A DNA stretch of 36,269 nt from an uncultured Methanobrevibacter sp. (GCF_937898925.1 NZ_CALDKF010000079.1:1-36269), one strand, 5' to 3'; numbered from the stretch's first letter, positions 1-8,510 are shown. The notes: generated from the letters alone by a model not told the origin. A program made the numbers and translations.

Positions 1-300
1 AGAATTAACGCCTGTATCATATATGTATAACATATTTGTATCAAGGTTAAATCTTAGAAATACTAAATCATCAAATTCACATGAAGGTCCAAAACTACTT
101 AAATCCCCTTCAAAATTACTTGACGCTTTAAATTCAATTTTTCTACCATCTTTCGATAGTGCATCTCCACCAGATTCTTTGTTCCACATTAGATCTAAAC
201 AATAACATCCCATTGGTTCACTTATAGCATCTGGCATATTGATTCCTCTAGACACAAGACTTTTTATGTATGTATTCAAATCTTTCCATTTAAAATGCAA
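1..300 (-). pseudogene. Bsp6I-like type II restriction endonuclease, fragment lacking its N-terminus and running off the window
   Basis: The minus strand reads LHFKWKDLNTYIKSL, then RGINMPDAISEPMGCYCLD, then GGDALSKDGRKIEFKASSNF and DLSSFGPSCEFDDLVFLRFN, and is still open at base 1. This matches my memory of the Bsp6I family of PD-(D/E)XK enzymes (GCNGC cutters). The acidic residue in GGDAL and the E-x-K of IEFKA are the likely metal site. The frame is open upstream only to about 336, where a TAG stands, and no plausible N-terminal part of the enzyme is there. An internal ATG lies at 237. Where the enzyme homology starts, the other frame carries an acetyltransferase N-terminus (276-467), so the gene is broken by a joint near 280-300. 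No methyltransferase is visible. The family call is moderately sure; the broken state is clear. Confidence 0.6.
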
Positions 301-467
301 ATATATTGTGATTCCTCTTCCACCATAGCCTTTACACTATCTTCAGAAGGATAAACCTTATAAATCCATCGAGGATAATTTATATGATTATCTAAGTACT
401 GTACAATATCATCATAGAATTCAGCAGTTAAAGCTATATCCTCATCTTCACATTTTTTAATATGCAT
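276..467 (-). pseudogene. GNAT-family N-acetyltransferase, N-terminal fragment
   Basis: From the ATG at 467 the protein begins MHIKKCEDEDIALTAEFYDD and passes through NHINYPRWIYKVYPSEDSV to YICILNGKI, then a TGA at 276-278. This is the usual start of a GNAT protein: first strand, alpha1, the NYPxW loop, alpha2, and a strand ending in NGKI. A complete protein would go on with a V-G strand and the acetyl-CoA loop, about 90 more residues. It stops instead where the restriction-enzyme frame takes over. The 27 residues encoded upstream of Met-467 in the same frame are hydrophobic AT-rich translation and look non-coding. No good SD is seen. Only about 63 residues remain, so it should be inactive. 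Confidence 0.55.
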
Positions 468-562
468 AGTATCAATTAAATTATAAAAAATTGCTTGTTT
501 ATTAAAATCATGAATTATTAAAAATAAAAAAATAAAATAAGAAAACAATAAAAAAAAGATAA

Positions 563-591
563 AATAATTAAAATTTGGAAATTTAATTATT
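563..591 (-). terminator. Hairpin and T-tract after the M42 peptidase gene
   Basis: AATAATTAAAATTT and AAATTTAATTATT form a stem with one bulged A around a GG loop, about 30 bases after the peptidase stop. On the minus strand the T-tract complementary to 551-558 follows. Confidence 0.5.
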
Positions 592-619
592 CTAAAGATT
601 TAATTTTAAAAAATCTGAT

Positions 620-1669
620 CTATTCTAAACTGTTTATAGCAGCTACAATCAATTTGATAGTGTTTTCAACGTCTTCCATGCTTGCTACACTAACAGTTGT
701 GTGGATGTATCTTGTTGGAACAGACAATACACCAGTTGGAATACCTTCTCTTGTAAGGTGAATAGCTGAACCGTCAGTAGTACCACCATCACTTACTTCA
801 AGTTGGAATGGAATATCTTCTTTTTCTCCAGTTCCAATCAAAAGGTCTTTAATGATTTTAGGAGTGATGATTCCTCTTCCGCTTGCATCGATCATAATTA
901 CAGCTGGTCCTTTTCCAATGACTACAGGAGCTTCTTCAGGCTTGATTCCAGGGTGGTCACCGGATAAGGTTACATCAAGTGCAAATGCCATATCAGGGTT
1001 TATCTTATAGGAAGTTACTTTAGCTCCTTTCAATCCCACTTCTTCTTGGGTTGTTCCAACACCATAAACGGTTGCTTTGGAGTCTACTCTTTTTAAAACT
1101 TCCATCATTACATAACATCCGAGACGGTTATCCAATGCTTTACACATCACCAAGTCATTAGGGAATGCTTCAAACCAGGATTTGAATGTAATTGCATCTC
1201 CAATGGAAACCATTTCTTCAGCCTGTTCCTTATCCTTTGCACCGATATCAATGAACATTTCATCGCAAGGAACAACTTTCTTACGTTCTTCTGGTTTAGT
1301 GACGTGAGGTGGTTTTGAACCGATTACACCAGTAAAATCACCATTTTTAGAGTGGATTGTTACAGTTTGATTCATTAGCATTTGGTCATTTATACCACCA
1401 ATTGTTGAGAATTTTATGTAACCGTTATCATCAATATACCTTACCATTAAACCAATTTCATCCATATGAGCTGCAAGCATTACTTTAGGTCCTTTTTTGG
1501 AAGAACCTTTTTTAGTAGCTATTACATTACCCATTAAATCTGTTTCAATATCATCAGCTACATCTTTTAATTCTCTTTTAATAATCTCTGCAATCTTTTC
1601 TTCATGTCCAGAAATACCTGGAGTCATACAGAGTTCTTCAACTAATTTAATTTCTTTTTCAAAAGACAT
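620..1669 (-). CDS. M42 family metallopeptidase (deblocking aminopeptidase / TET-type)
   Basis: A cytosolic dinuclear metal aminopeptidase of 349 aa, the usual length for family M42, whose members clear peptides downstream of the proteasome. All expected metal and catalytic residues are present: H68 (AAHMDEIG), D180 (ALDNRLG), E209 and E210 (TTQEEVG; base and ligand), D232 (ALDVT) and H323 (YIHTT). The insertion between H68 and D180 is the PDZ-like dimerisation domain common to the family. The start is fixed by AAGGTGAAA just before the ATG. It lies 40 bp after the nucleotidyltransferase stop, so the two may be co-transcribed. Some relatives were once called endoglucanases; that activity is not supported by these motifs. 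Confidence 0.93.
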   Translation of the reverse strand: MSFEKEIKLVEELCMTPGISGHEEKIAEIIKRELKDVADDIETDLMGNVIATKKGSSKKGPKVMLAAHMDEIGLMVRYIDDNGYIKFSTIGGINDQMLMNQTVTIHSKNGDFTGVIGSKPPHVTKPEERKKVVPCDEMFIDIGAKDKEQAEEMVSIGDAITFKSWFEAFPNDLVMCKALDNRLGCYVMMEVLKRVDSKATVYGVGTTQEEVGLKGAKVTSYKINPDMAFALDVTLSGDHPGIKPEEAPVVIGKGPAVIMIDASGRGIITPKIIKDLLIGTGEKEDIPFQLEVSDGGTTDGSAIHLTREGIPTGVLSVPTRYIHTTVSVASMEDVENTIKLIVAAINSLE

Positions 1670-1709
1670 ATTTTCACCTTAATGTATATTATATAATAAG
1701 TATAAAATT

Positions 1710-2378
1710 TTATAAAATACTTTCGTATTCACTGTAATGATTAATGTTAATTAATTCATTTGGATGATTCTCCTTAACTCCATAAAAATCAAATCCATCA
1801 GCAAATATCTCTCTTAAAATAGGATTCAAATTATCATCTTTATCCTTTAGATATTTTATGAGTTCCATTCTATCGGCAGCAAAAGGCATTCCTAATCCTT
1901 CAGCTGTATCTAATTTTCCTGTCTTTCGCCTTCTAAGAATGGAAATGGTCTTTCTAGGATTGTCTGAGTTAAAAAGAGTGTTTAAAATATTATTAAAAGT
2001 TTCCGTACTGACTGTAGGCTGGTCCCCAGTTACACATAAAGCAATGTCTGAATTAATATTTTGAAGACCATTTAATAAAGAAACAGAAAGACCTACCATT
2101 ATTGGATCATTTTTAATAACTTTCAATCTATCATCATTAATATTATTAATGAAAGGCAATATTTCGTCACAGTAATGACCAAGAACTACGATACATTCAT
2201 CGATATTTTCAGTATTCAATACATTATGAATTGTAGTTTCAATGATTGTACTTGAATATTTCCCGTTTTTTAATGGAAGTGTAAGTTTATTTTGTAGGGG
2301 AATATTCAAGTTTTCCTGATCTTTTCTCATTCTAGAATTTTTTCCAGCTGCAGTTATTACTGCTGAGACTGTAAGCAT
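1710..2378 (-). CDS. MobA-like NTP transferase domain protein
   Basis: A 222-aa nucleotidyltransferase of the MobA/MocA/GlmU type. The nucleotide-binding loop is AAGKNSRM (residues 10-17), preceded by the hydrophobic strand SAVIT. The metal-binding GDQP box is at 118-121, and the C-terminal ININH (about 210-214) sits where these enzymes carry a second motif. The substrate cannot be read from the sequence: molybdopterin cytidylyltransferase-like or a sugar-1-phosphate nucleotidyltransferase are both possible. AAGGTAATATT precedes the ATG. It is upstream of and close to the M42 gene, with no functional link evident. Confidence 0.75.
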   Translation of the reverse strand: MLTVSAVITAAGKNSRMRKDQENLNIPLQNKLTLPLKNGKYSSTIIETTIHNVLNTENIDECIVVLGHYCDEILPFINNINDDRLKVIKNDPIMVGLSVSLLNGLQNINSDIALCVTGDQPTVSTETFNNILNTLFNSDNPRKTISILRRRKTGKLDTAEGLGMPFAADRMELIKYLKDKDDNLNPILREIFADGFDFYGVKENHPNELININHYSEYESIL

Positions 2379-2449
2379 AATATTACCTTAATTAATAATT
2401 TTCATTTCATGAATTTAATTTAATTTAATAAAAAATTAATCAATAAATT

Positions 2450-3643
2450 TTAATTGTTTGTGCTGTTACTAGAATTTGTGCTATTAGTTTGATTTGCAAT
2501 ATAACTATTAGGAATCATTTCATAAACGTCAGTATAGATTCTCATTCCAGCACCGGAACCTTCAGTCCACATTTTGATTTTAATTGGATAAGATAATGTG
2601 TTATTGATCTTGATTCCAGTTGAAGGACTGAAACCGTAAAGCACTGCATCACGTCCTGAATCCATACCAATTGGCAAGCTGAAACCTAAAGATAAAACAG
2701 CATTTCTCAATGATCTTGCTGGAGGACATACTCCATGAGTAGCCATTCCTGATTCAGCTTCACTTTCCGGTACTGAACTGAATCCAACACCTTCTCTTCC
2801 ACATCCATATGCATTTGATGGGATAATGGTTCCGTTCCATGCTTTTACAAATTGTTTTGCATTGAATTCCCTGTTTGCATCATTGTATTGTGGGTGAGAA
2901 TCCAAATAAGTGTATGTGCTTGCCACTTTGGTTTCAGTATAGTTTTCACCATAAACAACTACTGGAGAACCTCCAGGATACTTGACAGAGTATTCATAAG
3001 CTTCAGGGAACTTTTCCCTTAACATATCTGGAGTGATATAAGACCTGTTATCATTAATTCCATTGATACAGAAATCTAAATTGTATTTGGAACCTTGACC
3101 GTAATGATTGTACCAATACTTTAAGGTTTCCACATTTACCCTATCCCCAGGGATTGTGTCATTAGTCATGGTTTTAGGGTCGATATGACCTATAGTTTCA
3201 TTGGTTTTATTGTTTATGATGTCTATACCACTTGGAACAATTTTTGCTTGTATATATGGGCTGTTATATCCCCAAACAAAGTCTCCAGGAGGATTTACAG
3301 TAATCTTGTCGTTATCTACAACCACATATCCAGGTCCTTCAAACTCATCCACTATACCATCTGAACTTACATTTCCAAAAAGCAATTCAGATGATGGTGT
3401 TGGAACTGCCCCTGTGGCAATTGAGAAAAAGGCATCTGCAATTTCCCCATCTCCTATTTGGGTAAATAAAGCACCTAAATTGGAAACGATAGGATATTTG
3501 TTTATCTTGTTTTTATCTATTACGTTATCTCCTGCAAATACAGTGCTACCGTTATCATATTTTGCTATTTCACTCATATTCTGATGATGAGTGGTTGTAG
3601 TTGCAAGTGAGACAGGTATTAGAACAATAATTATTGCAAGCAA
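2450..3643 (-). CDS. Secreted or membrane-anchored VanW-like cell-surface protein
   Basis: The first conventional start gives TTG at 3643 and a protein of 397 aa, with hydrophobic N-terminus LAIIIVLIPVSLA. The frame stays open upstream and encodes basic residues (SSRSLAQRNSFK) just before the hydrophobic run. This completes a normal signal sequence, so translation probably begins upstream (see 3692-3709). The C-terminal third resembles the VanW domain: NREFNAKQFVKAWNGTIIP, a G-x-C segment (HGVCPPARSLRNAVL), GRDAVLYGF and INNTLSYPIKIKMW. The tail is a short Asn/Ser/Thr stretch and the chain has many N-x-S/T sites, as in exported archaeal proteins. It follows the Mur-type ligase on the same strand, which fits an envelope role. 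VanW function is not well defined and the match is by eye. Confidence 0.6.
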   Translation of the reverse strand: MLAIIIVLIPVSLATTTTHHQNMSEIAKYDNGSTVFAGDNVIDKNKINKYPIVSNLGALFTQIGDGEIADAFFSIATGAVPTPSSELLFGNVSSDGIVDEFEGPGYVVVDNDKITVNPPGDFVWGYNSPYIQAKIVPSGIDIINNKTNETIGHIDPKTMTNDTIPGDRVNVETLKYWYNHYGQGSKYNLDFCINGINDNRSYITPDMLREKFPEAYEYSVKYPGGSPVVVYGENYTETKVASTYTYLDSHPQYNDANREFNAKQFVKAWNGTIIPSNAYGCGREGVGFSSVPESEAESGMATHGVCPPARSLRNAVLSLGFSLPIGMDSGRDAVLYGFSPSTGIKINNTLSYPIKIKMWTEGSGAGMRIYTDVYEMIPNSYIANQTNSTNSSNSTNN

Positions 3644-3691
3644 TGCAACAAATATTTTAAATGAATTTCTTTGTGCTAAACTTCTTGAGCT

Positions 3692-3709
3692 AATACTTAC
3701 ACTTCCTTT
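3692..3709 (-). promoter_or_regulatory. SD followed by a possible ATT start codon for the VanW-like protein
   Basis: On the minus strand AAAGGAAGTG (3709-3700) is followed after five bases by ATT (3694-3692), in frame with the gene. Starting there adds 17 residues, including the basic region of the signal peptide. The TTG at 3643 has no SD. No ATG, GTG or TTG lies between the upstream in-frame TAA and 3643. A base error turning ATG into ATT is the alternative. Confidence 0.5.
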
Positions 3710-3778
3710 ATTTAAATCTTAAATTAATTATAAATGATTATGATTTTTGATTGATTATTGTTTTTTAGAATCTCTTCT

Positions 3779-5104
3779 TTATTCAAACATTAACTTATTT
3801 TCCCTAGAATTACAGGAATCACAAATTTGCTTTAATCTGTCCTGTATTTTTATTATGTTTTCCTGTCCATTTCCTCCAATCAAAATAGCCTTTTCATGTG
3901 AAAACTCTGCAACGAATGCAATTATTTCATCAAGATTATTAGCTATTTCAATTCTTCCCTTATAATCAAGAGAATTTAATCTATATTTAGCTTGATCTAA
4001 TGTATCCTCCAATCCCGGAAAGAGAATTATAGCTTCTGGGTTGGCATTTACTACTTCATTCAGTATGTCAAATCTGTGATTTTCATTATGTCTTGGAGTT
4101 CCTACAAAGATAGCTGAGAAATCCACTTCCTCCAATATTGGCTTAATAGCATCGGAATTGTCAGATTTTCCAATGTATATCTCGCAATCATTTAATTTTA
4201 ATACTTCTAAACGGCCTTTTACAGGCTTGAAATTCTCCAAGCTATCCTTGATTATGCTCTTATCAATTTCAAAAACGTTTTTGTCAATATAATTTGCTAT
4301 GGCTTCACTAAGACCTGCATTCAATTTGTTAAACTTTCCGAATAAGTTTAAATCATAGTCTGTTTCATGACATAAAATTGTTGATTCAGCCACTTCCTTA
4401 AATTCTTCACCATATTCCTGATTTTGATTAATAAAGATGGTTTTACCTTTGAAAAATCCTTTAAGTGACTCTCTATATCCTTCCATTGAACCATGAACAT
4501 TCATATGATCATTGCCCATATTTGTAAGAGCAATCAAGTCAAAGTCGAAACAATAGCTGCAGAAACCAACTGTCATATCGCAGACTTCAACAAGCAAGAC
4601 ATCATAATCTCCATTCTCTGCTTCTAAGATGAGGTCATAGTAACCTTCAAATCCACCACCTGCATTTCCTCCAACCAAGACTTTTTTCCCTGCATTTTCA
4701 AGGATTTCCTTAATCATGGTTACTGTAGTGGTCTTTCCATTGGTTCCTGTTACACCAATGCTGAAAAGGTCTTTGTGTTTTGTCTTAACGTCACAAAGCA
4801 ATTTATGGGAGTTTTTGTAATGTTCTGATATCTTGCTTCCCCATATGCTTGGGCTTAAAACAACTGCATCACATTGGTCTATTTCTTCCTGATTGTTGAA
4901 TCCCAAATCAATGGATAAATTATCTTTAATGAAGCTAATCTTATCCTTTTGAGGAGATATGTCAACACCAGCAAGGGATATAGGCAAATCATCCAGACTA
5001 ATGTTCACATTCAAATCTGTAGCATAGACTTCCCAATCATGTTTCAATAAGGAGTTTAATGCCTTTTTGCCTTCTACACCTAAACCTATAACAGCCGCTT
5101 TCAT
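3779..5104 (-). CDS. MurD-like Mur ligase family protein (pseudomurein peptide ligase candidate)
   Basis: An ATP-dependent amide-bond ligase of 441 aa. It has a Rossmann-like N-terminus (AAVIGLGVEGKKAL, then EVYATD), the Mur P-loop GVTGTNGKTTT (117-127), the central-domain motif DHMNVHGS (199-206) and a C-terminal ligase domain ending in a Cys/Asn-rich tail. Methanobacteriales build pseudomurein stem peptides with several Mur-like ligases, and this one is most like MurD. Another methanogen Mur homologue, the F430 synthase CfbE, is the main alternative. I expected a different N-terminus for CfbE, so the cell-wall role is preferred but not proven. Weak SD (GTGAAACC) before the ATG. The 85-135 bp gap to the VanW-like gene has no clear terminator, so co-transcription is possible. 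Confidence 0.8.
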   Translation of the reverse strand: MKAAVIGLGVEGKKALNSLLKHDWEVYATDLNVNISLDDLPISLAGVDISPQKDKISFIKDNLSIDLGFNNQEEIDQCDAVVLSPSIWGSKISEHYKNSHKLLCDVKTKHKDLFSIGVTGTNGKTTTVTMIKEILENAGKKVLVGGNAGGGFEGYYDLILEAENGDYDVLLVEVCDMTVGFCSYCFDFDLIALTNMGNDHMNVHGSMEGYRESLKGFFKGKTIFINQNQEYGEEFKEVAESTILCHETDYDLNLFGKFNKLNAGLSEAIANYIDKNVFEIDKSIIKDSLENFKPVKGRLEVLKLNDCEIYIGKSDNSDAIKPILEEVDFSAIFVGTPRHNENHRFDILNEVVNANPEAIILFPGLEDTLDQAKYRLNSLDYKGRIEIANNLDEIIAFVAEFSHEKAILIGGNGQENIIKIQDRLKQICDSCNSRENKLMFE

Positions 5105-5366
5105 GGTTTCACATATATTTTTTTATATAATATTAGTAAATTATAGATAGTAATCTATTATATGTAATTATCTATGTATATTCTAATTAATAAAAGTTAG
5201 TATATTTTGAAATAAACTTAAATAAATTAAACAAATCGAAAATTAAAACAGCAGAAAATAAATATTGTAAAAAAATAAGAACAATAAAAAGAATAATGAA
5301 TTAAAAAAAGAAAAATTGAAAGAATGAAAGATAAAATAAAAGAGTAAATTAAAAATTAAAATAAAA

Positions 5367-6119
5367 TTAAAGATCTAAAATCAACTCAATTGGAGCATGT
5401 TTAGAACTATCAATTTCATCTAAAATTGTGCATGATTTAACCTTGTCTGCTAATGATTTAGAAACAAAGAAATAATCTAAACGTGCACCTTCATTCATTT
5501 CACGAGCTTCTTGATTTTTCCAGGAAGTGAATTGCTTCTCTTCCTTGTTGGATAATCTGAAAGCATCTACAAAACCTAAGGACTCTAACTTATCTAAAAC
5601 TTCTCTTTCTTCTTCAGTGAATGTGACTTTAGTATCTAAATCGGAAATATCCGCTTCCTTATGAGCAATATTAAAGTCACCAGCAATGATTACATCCTTA
5701 TCCTTAGCCAAATCTGCAAAAGATAATAGGTTATTAAGGTAATCAAGCTTTTCATTTAATTTAGCTTTAGTTCCAGTTCCTACAGGAGCATAAACATGAA
5801 TTAAAGTGAAATTTTCATAATTTAAGATAGATGCTCTACCCAATGCATCAGCAGATTCCTTGAAGAATCTTCTTACTATACAAGGTTTTTCTTTAGTAAA
5901 TGTAGCTAATCCGCCGGTTCTAGCACTTTCTCCTTTTAAGAAATAAGATTCATAACCGCATTTATCCAAAAATTTCTTATCCATCTTTTCATAGGCTGTT
6001 TTTGTTTCTTGGAATAATATGATATCAGCTTCTTTTTCTAAAACTGGATTAACATCCTTATTTTTTATACGAGTCCTAATACCGTTTACATTCCATGAAA
6101 TAATCTTTAATTCACTCAT
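5367..6119 (-). CDS. xth: Exodeoxyribonuclease III / AP endonuclease
   Basis: A 250-aa ExoIII-type Mg2+-dependent endonuclease for abasic and damaged DNA. All active-site residues of the family are seen: N10 (SWNVNGIR), E38 (FQETK), Y110 (IHVYAPVG), D148 and N150 (GDFNIAH), D215 (RLDYFFVS) and H241 (SKHAPIEL). Methanobacteriales homologues such as Mth212 can also nick at deoxyuridine; whether this one does cannot be told from the motifs. TTAGGGAAG precedes the ATG. After its stop the minus strand is strongly T-rich (5280-5366), as in archaeal termination. It opens the repair-rich part of the window. Confidence 0.92.
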   Translation of the reverse strand: MSELKIISWNVNGIRTRIKNKDVNPVLEKEADIILFQETKTAYEKMDKKFLDKCGYESYFLKGESARTGGLATFTKEKPCIVRRFFKESADALGRASILNYENFTLIHVYAPVGTGTKAKLNEKLDYLNNLLSFADLAKDKDVIIAGDFNIAHKEADISDLDTKVTFTEEEREVLDKLESLGFVDAFRLSNKEEKQFTSWKNQEAREMNEGARLDYFFVSKSLADKVKSCTILDEIDSSKHAPIELILDL

Positions 6120-6342
6120 TATATTGCTTCCCTAAATTAAATAAATAAAATAAATACAATAAAAATTAATTTAAGCCCAAATTATCAATAAATTAATTTA
6201 ATAAATATTCTTGTTTATTAAAACTATAAACAAATATAATTTTAACTTTTAAATCATATAAACTTATTGTAGAATTTAAATAAAAATTATATAAAAAAAT
6301 ACAAAAATTTTCAAAAGATAATTAAAAAATCTATAAAACAAA

Positions 6343-6353
6343 TTCATAATGAA
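6343..6353. promoter_or_regulatory. Upstream palindromic operator candidate TTCAT-A-ATGAA
   Basis: A perfect 5-1-5 palindrome about 15 bp upstream of the TATA-like element of the DUF169 gene. The wider context AATTCATAATGAATAAT recurs with one change exactly 60 bp downstream. AATTCATAA at 6359-6367 is an extra half-site. Confidence 0.5.
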
Positions 6354-6367
6354 TAATAATTCATAAC

Positions 6368-6380
6368 TTTAATATATTAT
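6368..6380 (+). promoter_or_regulatory. TATA-like promoter element of the DUF169 gene
   Basis: TTTAATATATTAT lies about 55 bp before the ATG at 6432. An archaeal start site would fall about 25 bp downstream, near 6400-6405, on the second palindrome. Confidence 0.45.
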
Positions 6381-6402
6381 AATTTAGAAATAATTAATTA
6401 AA

Positions 6403-6413
6403 TTCATTATGAA
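6403..6413. promoter_or_regulatory. Downstream palindromic operator candidate TTCAT-T-ATGAA
   Basis: Second copy of the palindrome, expected at the transcription start and 18 bp before the start codon. Its position beyond the TATA element suits repression by a dimeric regulator; that is inference. Confidence 0.5.
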
Positions 6414-6431
6414 TAATTAATCGGTGATAAT

Positions 6432-7109
6432 ATGGATTATAAAAAGGAAGATAATGAAAAAACTGCAGAAGTTTTAAAAGAGAAACTTAACTTAACTAGA
6501 CTTCCAGTAGCCATCAAGTTTTTCAAAGATGAAAGTGAAATTCCAGAAGGTGTTGAAAAAATAGAAGAAAACCTTAGGCACTGTGAAATGATTACCAAAG
6601 CAGCTGATGGAGCTGTATTCTATGCAACTGCAGAAGAACAAAAATGTAAAGGTGGATCAAGTGCTATGGGATTAGAACCGCTTCCACCTAAAATTGCTTC
6701 TGGAGAATTCTATTATAAGTTAGGAAGATTCGATAGTGTTGAAACCGCTAAATCTGTTATAGACAACATTCCAAGAAAAGATGAATTAAGCTTAGGAATC
6801 ATCTATGCACCTTTAGAAAAAGCTGATTTTATCCCTGATGTTGTTGTTGTAATCACACTTCCTAAATTTGGTATGTACATTGCACAAGGAATTGTTTACA
6901 ATAATGGTGGTAAAGTTGAATCCAGCTGTGCAGGAATTCAATCATTATGTGCAGATGCTGTAAGTGGCCCTTATGTAACCAATAAGGTTAATACTACTTT
7001 AGCATGTAACGGTTCAAGAGGTTATGCAGGAATCGAAGATGAGGAAATCATCATAGGTTTACCTTGCGATAGTCTTAAACCATTATTAGAAGCATTTGAA
7101 AATATATAA
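6432..7109 (+). CDS. DUF169 family protein
   Basis: A 225-aa cytosolic protein of the DUF169 family, common in methanogens and some anaerobic bacteria, with no settled function. Features that match the family: LTRLPVAIKFF near the N-terminus, RHCEMITKAADG, QKCKGGSSAMGL, and the C-terminal ESSCAGIQSLCADAV and LACNGSRGYAG. It has six cysteines (51, 72, 166, 173, 192, 212), mostly at conserved spots, which suggests metal, Fe-S or thiol chemistry. CGGTGATA precedes the ATG. It is a single-gene unit with its own promoter, a palindrome pair and a hairpin terminator, so it is probably regulated on its own. Confidence 0.85.
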   Translation: MDYKKEDNEKTAEVLKEKLNLTRLPVAIKFFKDESEIPEGVEKIEENLRHCEMITKAADGAVFYATAEEQKCKGGSSAMGLEPLPPKIASGEFYYKLGRFDSVETAKSVIDNIPRKDELSLGIIYAPLEKADFIPDVVVVITLPKFGMYIAQGIVYNNGGKVESSCAGIQSLCADAVSGPYVTNKVNTTLACNGSRGYAGIEDEEIIIGLPCDSLKPLLEAFENI

Positions 7110-7118
7110 TTTAAATAA

Positions 7119-7143
7119 TTTAGTTATGAAATCCATAACTAAA
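7119..7143 (+). terminator. Hairpin terminator after the DUF169 gene
   Basis: A perfect 10-bp stem, TTTAGTTATG with CATAACTAAA, around a five-base loop, ten bases after the stop. T-rich DNA follows (CTTCTTTTCTATTTTT). Confidence 0.7.
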
Positions 7144-7205
7144 ACTTCTTTTCTATTTTTACTATTTTTAAATTTTTACTCATTAAAAACAGTTATTTTA
7201 TTATT

Positions 7206-8510
7206 TTAAGGAATTGTAAACACTTGCTTATTTTCTGATTCTTGACCTTTTTTCTTATTGCAGAATGTTCTAAAGTCACATGCACTGCATGTCCTATCCT
7301 CTGCTTCAGCTTTCCAAGCATCCTTGATTTTGCATCCATTCATTTCCTTAATTAAAGATGATTCTATATCATTTACAACATTATCGAATTGATATAGGGA
7401 ATTATCTATCAATTCCTCTTCTACATTGATTATTCTAATGGATCTGTCCATCTTAAACTTATCTGACAAGTCTCTATGAATAGCTATTTCTGAATCTTCA
7501 TTCCAATTTCTTAATCTTTCCCAATCATCAACAAGAATTTGATTTAAGGAGATATCAGTTTGATCATTCAATAAGTCCTCTTTTATTGCCTTTAAGTCAT
7601 CATTTGATGGAACCAATTCATTCAAGTAAAAAATAATCCCTACAATTGGCTTATCGGAGTTTTCCTGATTTTTCCTAAGCCAAGCATAAGTTAAAATCTG
7701 CCATTCATGCTGAATCCATACCTTATACTTTTCATATTCCTCTGAATCAAAAAGCGCTCCACTTTCCATTAATGATTGGATTTCCATTAATTCTTCTTTT
7801 GATGGCGCACTTGGCCTTCTCATACCCTTATAATCAATGATTATTTCATATTCATTCAATTCATCATCCAATAGTTTCTTGAACTCATCATTATTGTACA
7901 AGTAACTTATAATGCTGTTAGTTTGAGAAAGATTGAAATAATCATCTAAAGTCTGTTGAAATGGATTATTATTGGTCTTTTGATAAAACTTATCAACCAT
8001 TTTTGAACTTAATACATCAACAACACCATTTATTGAATAGTAATCAGACCGGCCATTTTCATCATTCATAGGCCTTAATCCTTTTATCAGTACTTCTGTA
8101 TCTTCAATCAAAGGGAATAGATGAGGTCCCCAGAGGTTAATGGAACGCTCTAATCTTGCACTGTATATATTATCTTTTGGACCATAATTGTTTACATATT
8201 CATATGGTGGATTTAATCCTTTAACCTTTAATCTGCCAGTAATTAGGTCCTCAATTGGCTTTATTTCCTCTTCCCAGTCCCAAGGAAATGCTAATTGATC
8301 TGTATTTGAATACTTTTTCCATTTTAGAAATGCCTCTTCCAATGCACCATGAATGAATTCACCAAACCACAATTGGACAGGCATTGAAGGAGGTAGATTT
8401 CCCTTGTTTTGGTAACGATATTGTAAATTGCAAGTTAAAAATGATAATAAATCACCAGTTAAGCTATATTCCGGTATGATATATTCCCTAGATCTAGTTG
8501 ATAATTTCAT
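7206..8510 (-). CDS. RecB/AddB-like PD-(D/E)XK nuclease with four-Cys (Fe-S type) cluster
   Basis: A 434-aa nuclease of the RecB/Cas4/Dna2/AddB superfamily. Motifs in order: C27 (LTCNLQYRYQ), H54 (GEFIHGALEEAF), D165 (NGVVDVL), D226-x-K228 (IIIDYKG), Q271 and Y275 (QILTYAW), and a C-terminal C408-x2-C411-x5-C417 (TCSACDFRTFC). One N-terminal Cys with three C-terminal Cys is the layout that holds a 4Fe-4S cluster in AddB, Dna2 and Cas4. TTGGTGTAAAA lies before the ATG. It lies 113 bp downstream of the UvrD-type helicase gene and probably works with it as a DNA end-processing pair. No cas genes or repeats are nearby, so a CRISPR role is unlikely. Confidence 0.8.
   Translation of the reverse strand: MKLSTRSREYIIPEYSLTGDLLSFLTCNLQYRYQNKGNLPPSMPVQLWFGEFIHGALEEAFLKWKKYSNTDQLAFPWDWEEEIKPIEDLITGRLKVKGLNPPYEYVNNYGPKDNIYSARLERSINLWGPHLFPLIEDTEVLIKGLRPMNDENGRSDYYSINGVVDVLSSKMVDKFYQKTNNNPFQQTLDDYFNLSQTNSIISYLYNNDEFKKLLDDELNEYEIIIDYKGMRRPSAPSKEELMEIQSLMESGALFDSEEYEKYKVWIQHEWQILTYAWLRKNQENSDKPIVGIIFYLNELVPSNDDLKAIKEDLLNDQTDISLNQILVDDWERLRNWNEDSEIAIHRDLSDKFKMDRSIRIINVEEELIDNSLYQFDNVVNDIESSLIKEMNGCKIKDAWKAEAEDRTCSACDFRTFCNKKKGQESENKQVFTIP

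Larger units (their letters stand above)
6120..6431. other. Divergent intergenic region between xth and the DUF169 gene
   Basis: 312 bp of AT-rich DNA holding the promoters of both genes. The right half has a TATA-like element and two palindromes, listed separately. I see no ORF or structured RNA in it. Confidence 0.6.

Noticed and set aside
23..205. A 60-residue plus-strand reading frame at the left edge
   Set aside because: It lies opposite the restriction-enzyme fragment, which has recognisable motifs; the plus frame has none.
3201..3584. A 127-residue plus-strand frame inside the VanW-like gene
   Set aside because: Antisense to a gene with signal peptide and family motifs; it has no SD and its hydrophobic look comes from the opposite strand.
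7206..8510. Cas4 of a CRISPR system
   Set aside because: No cas genes and no repeat-spacer array occur; the partner is a UvrD helicase and the length suits AddB-like nucleases.
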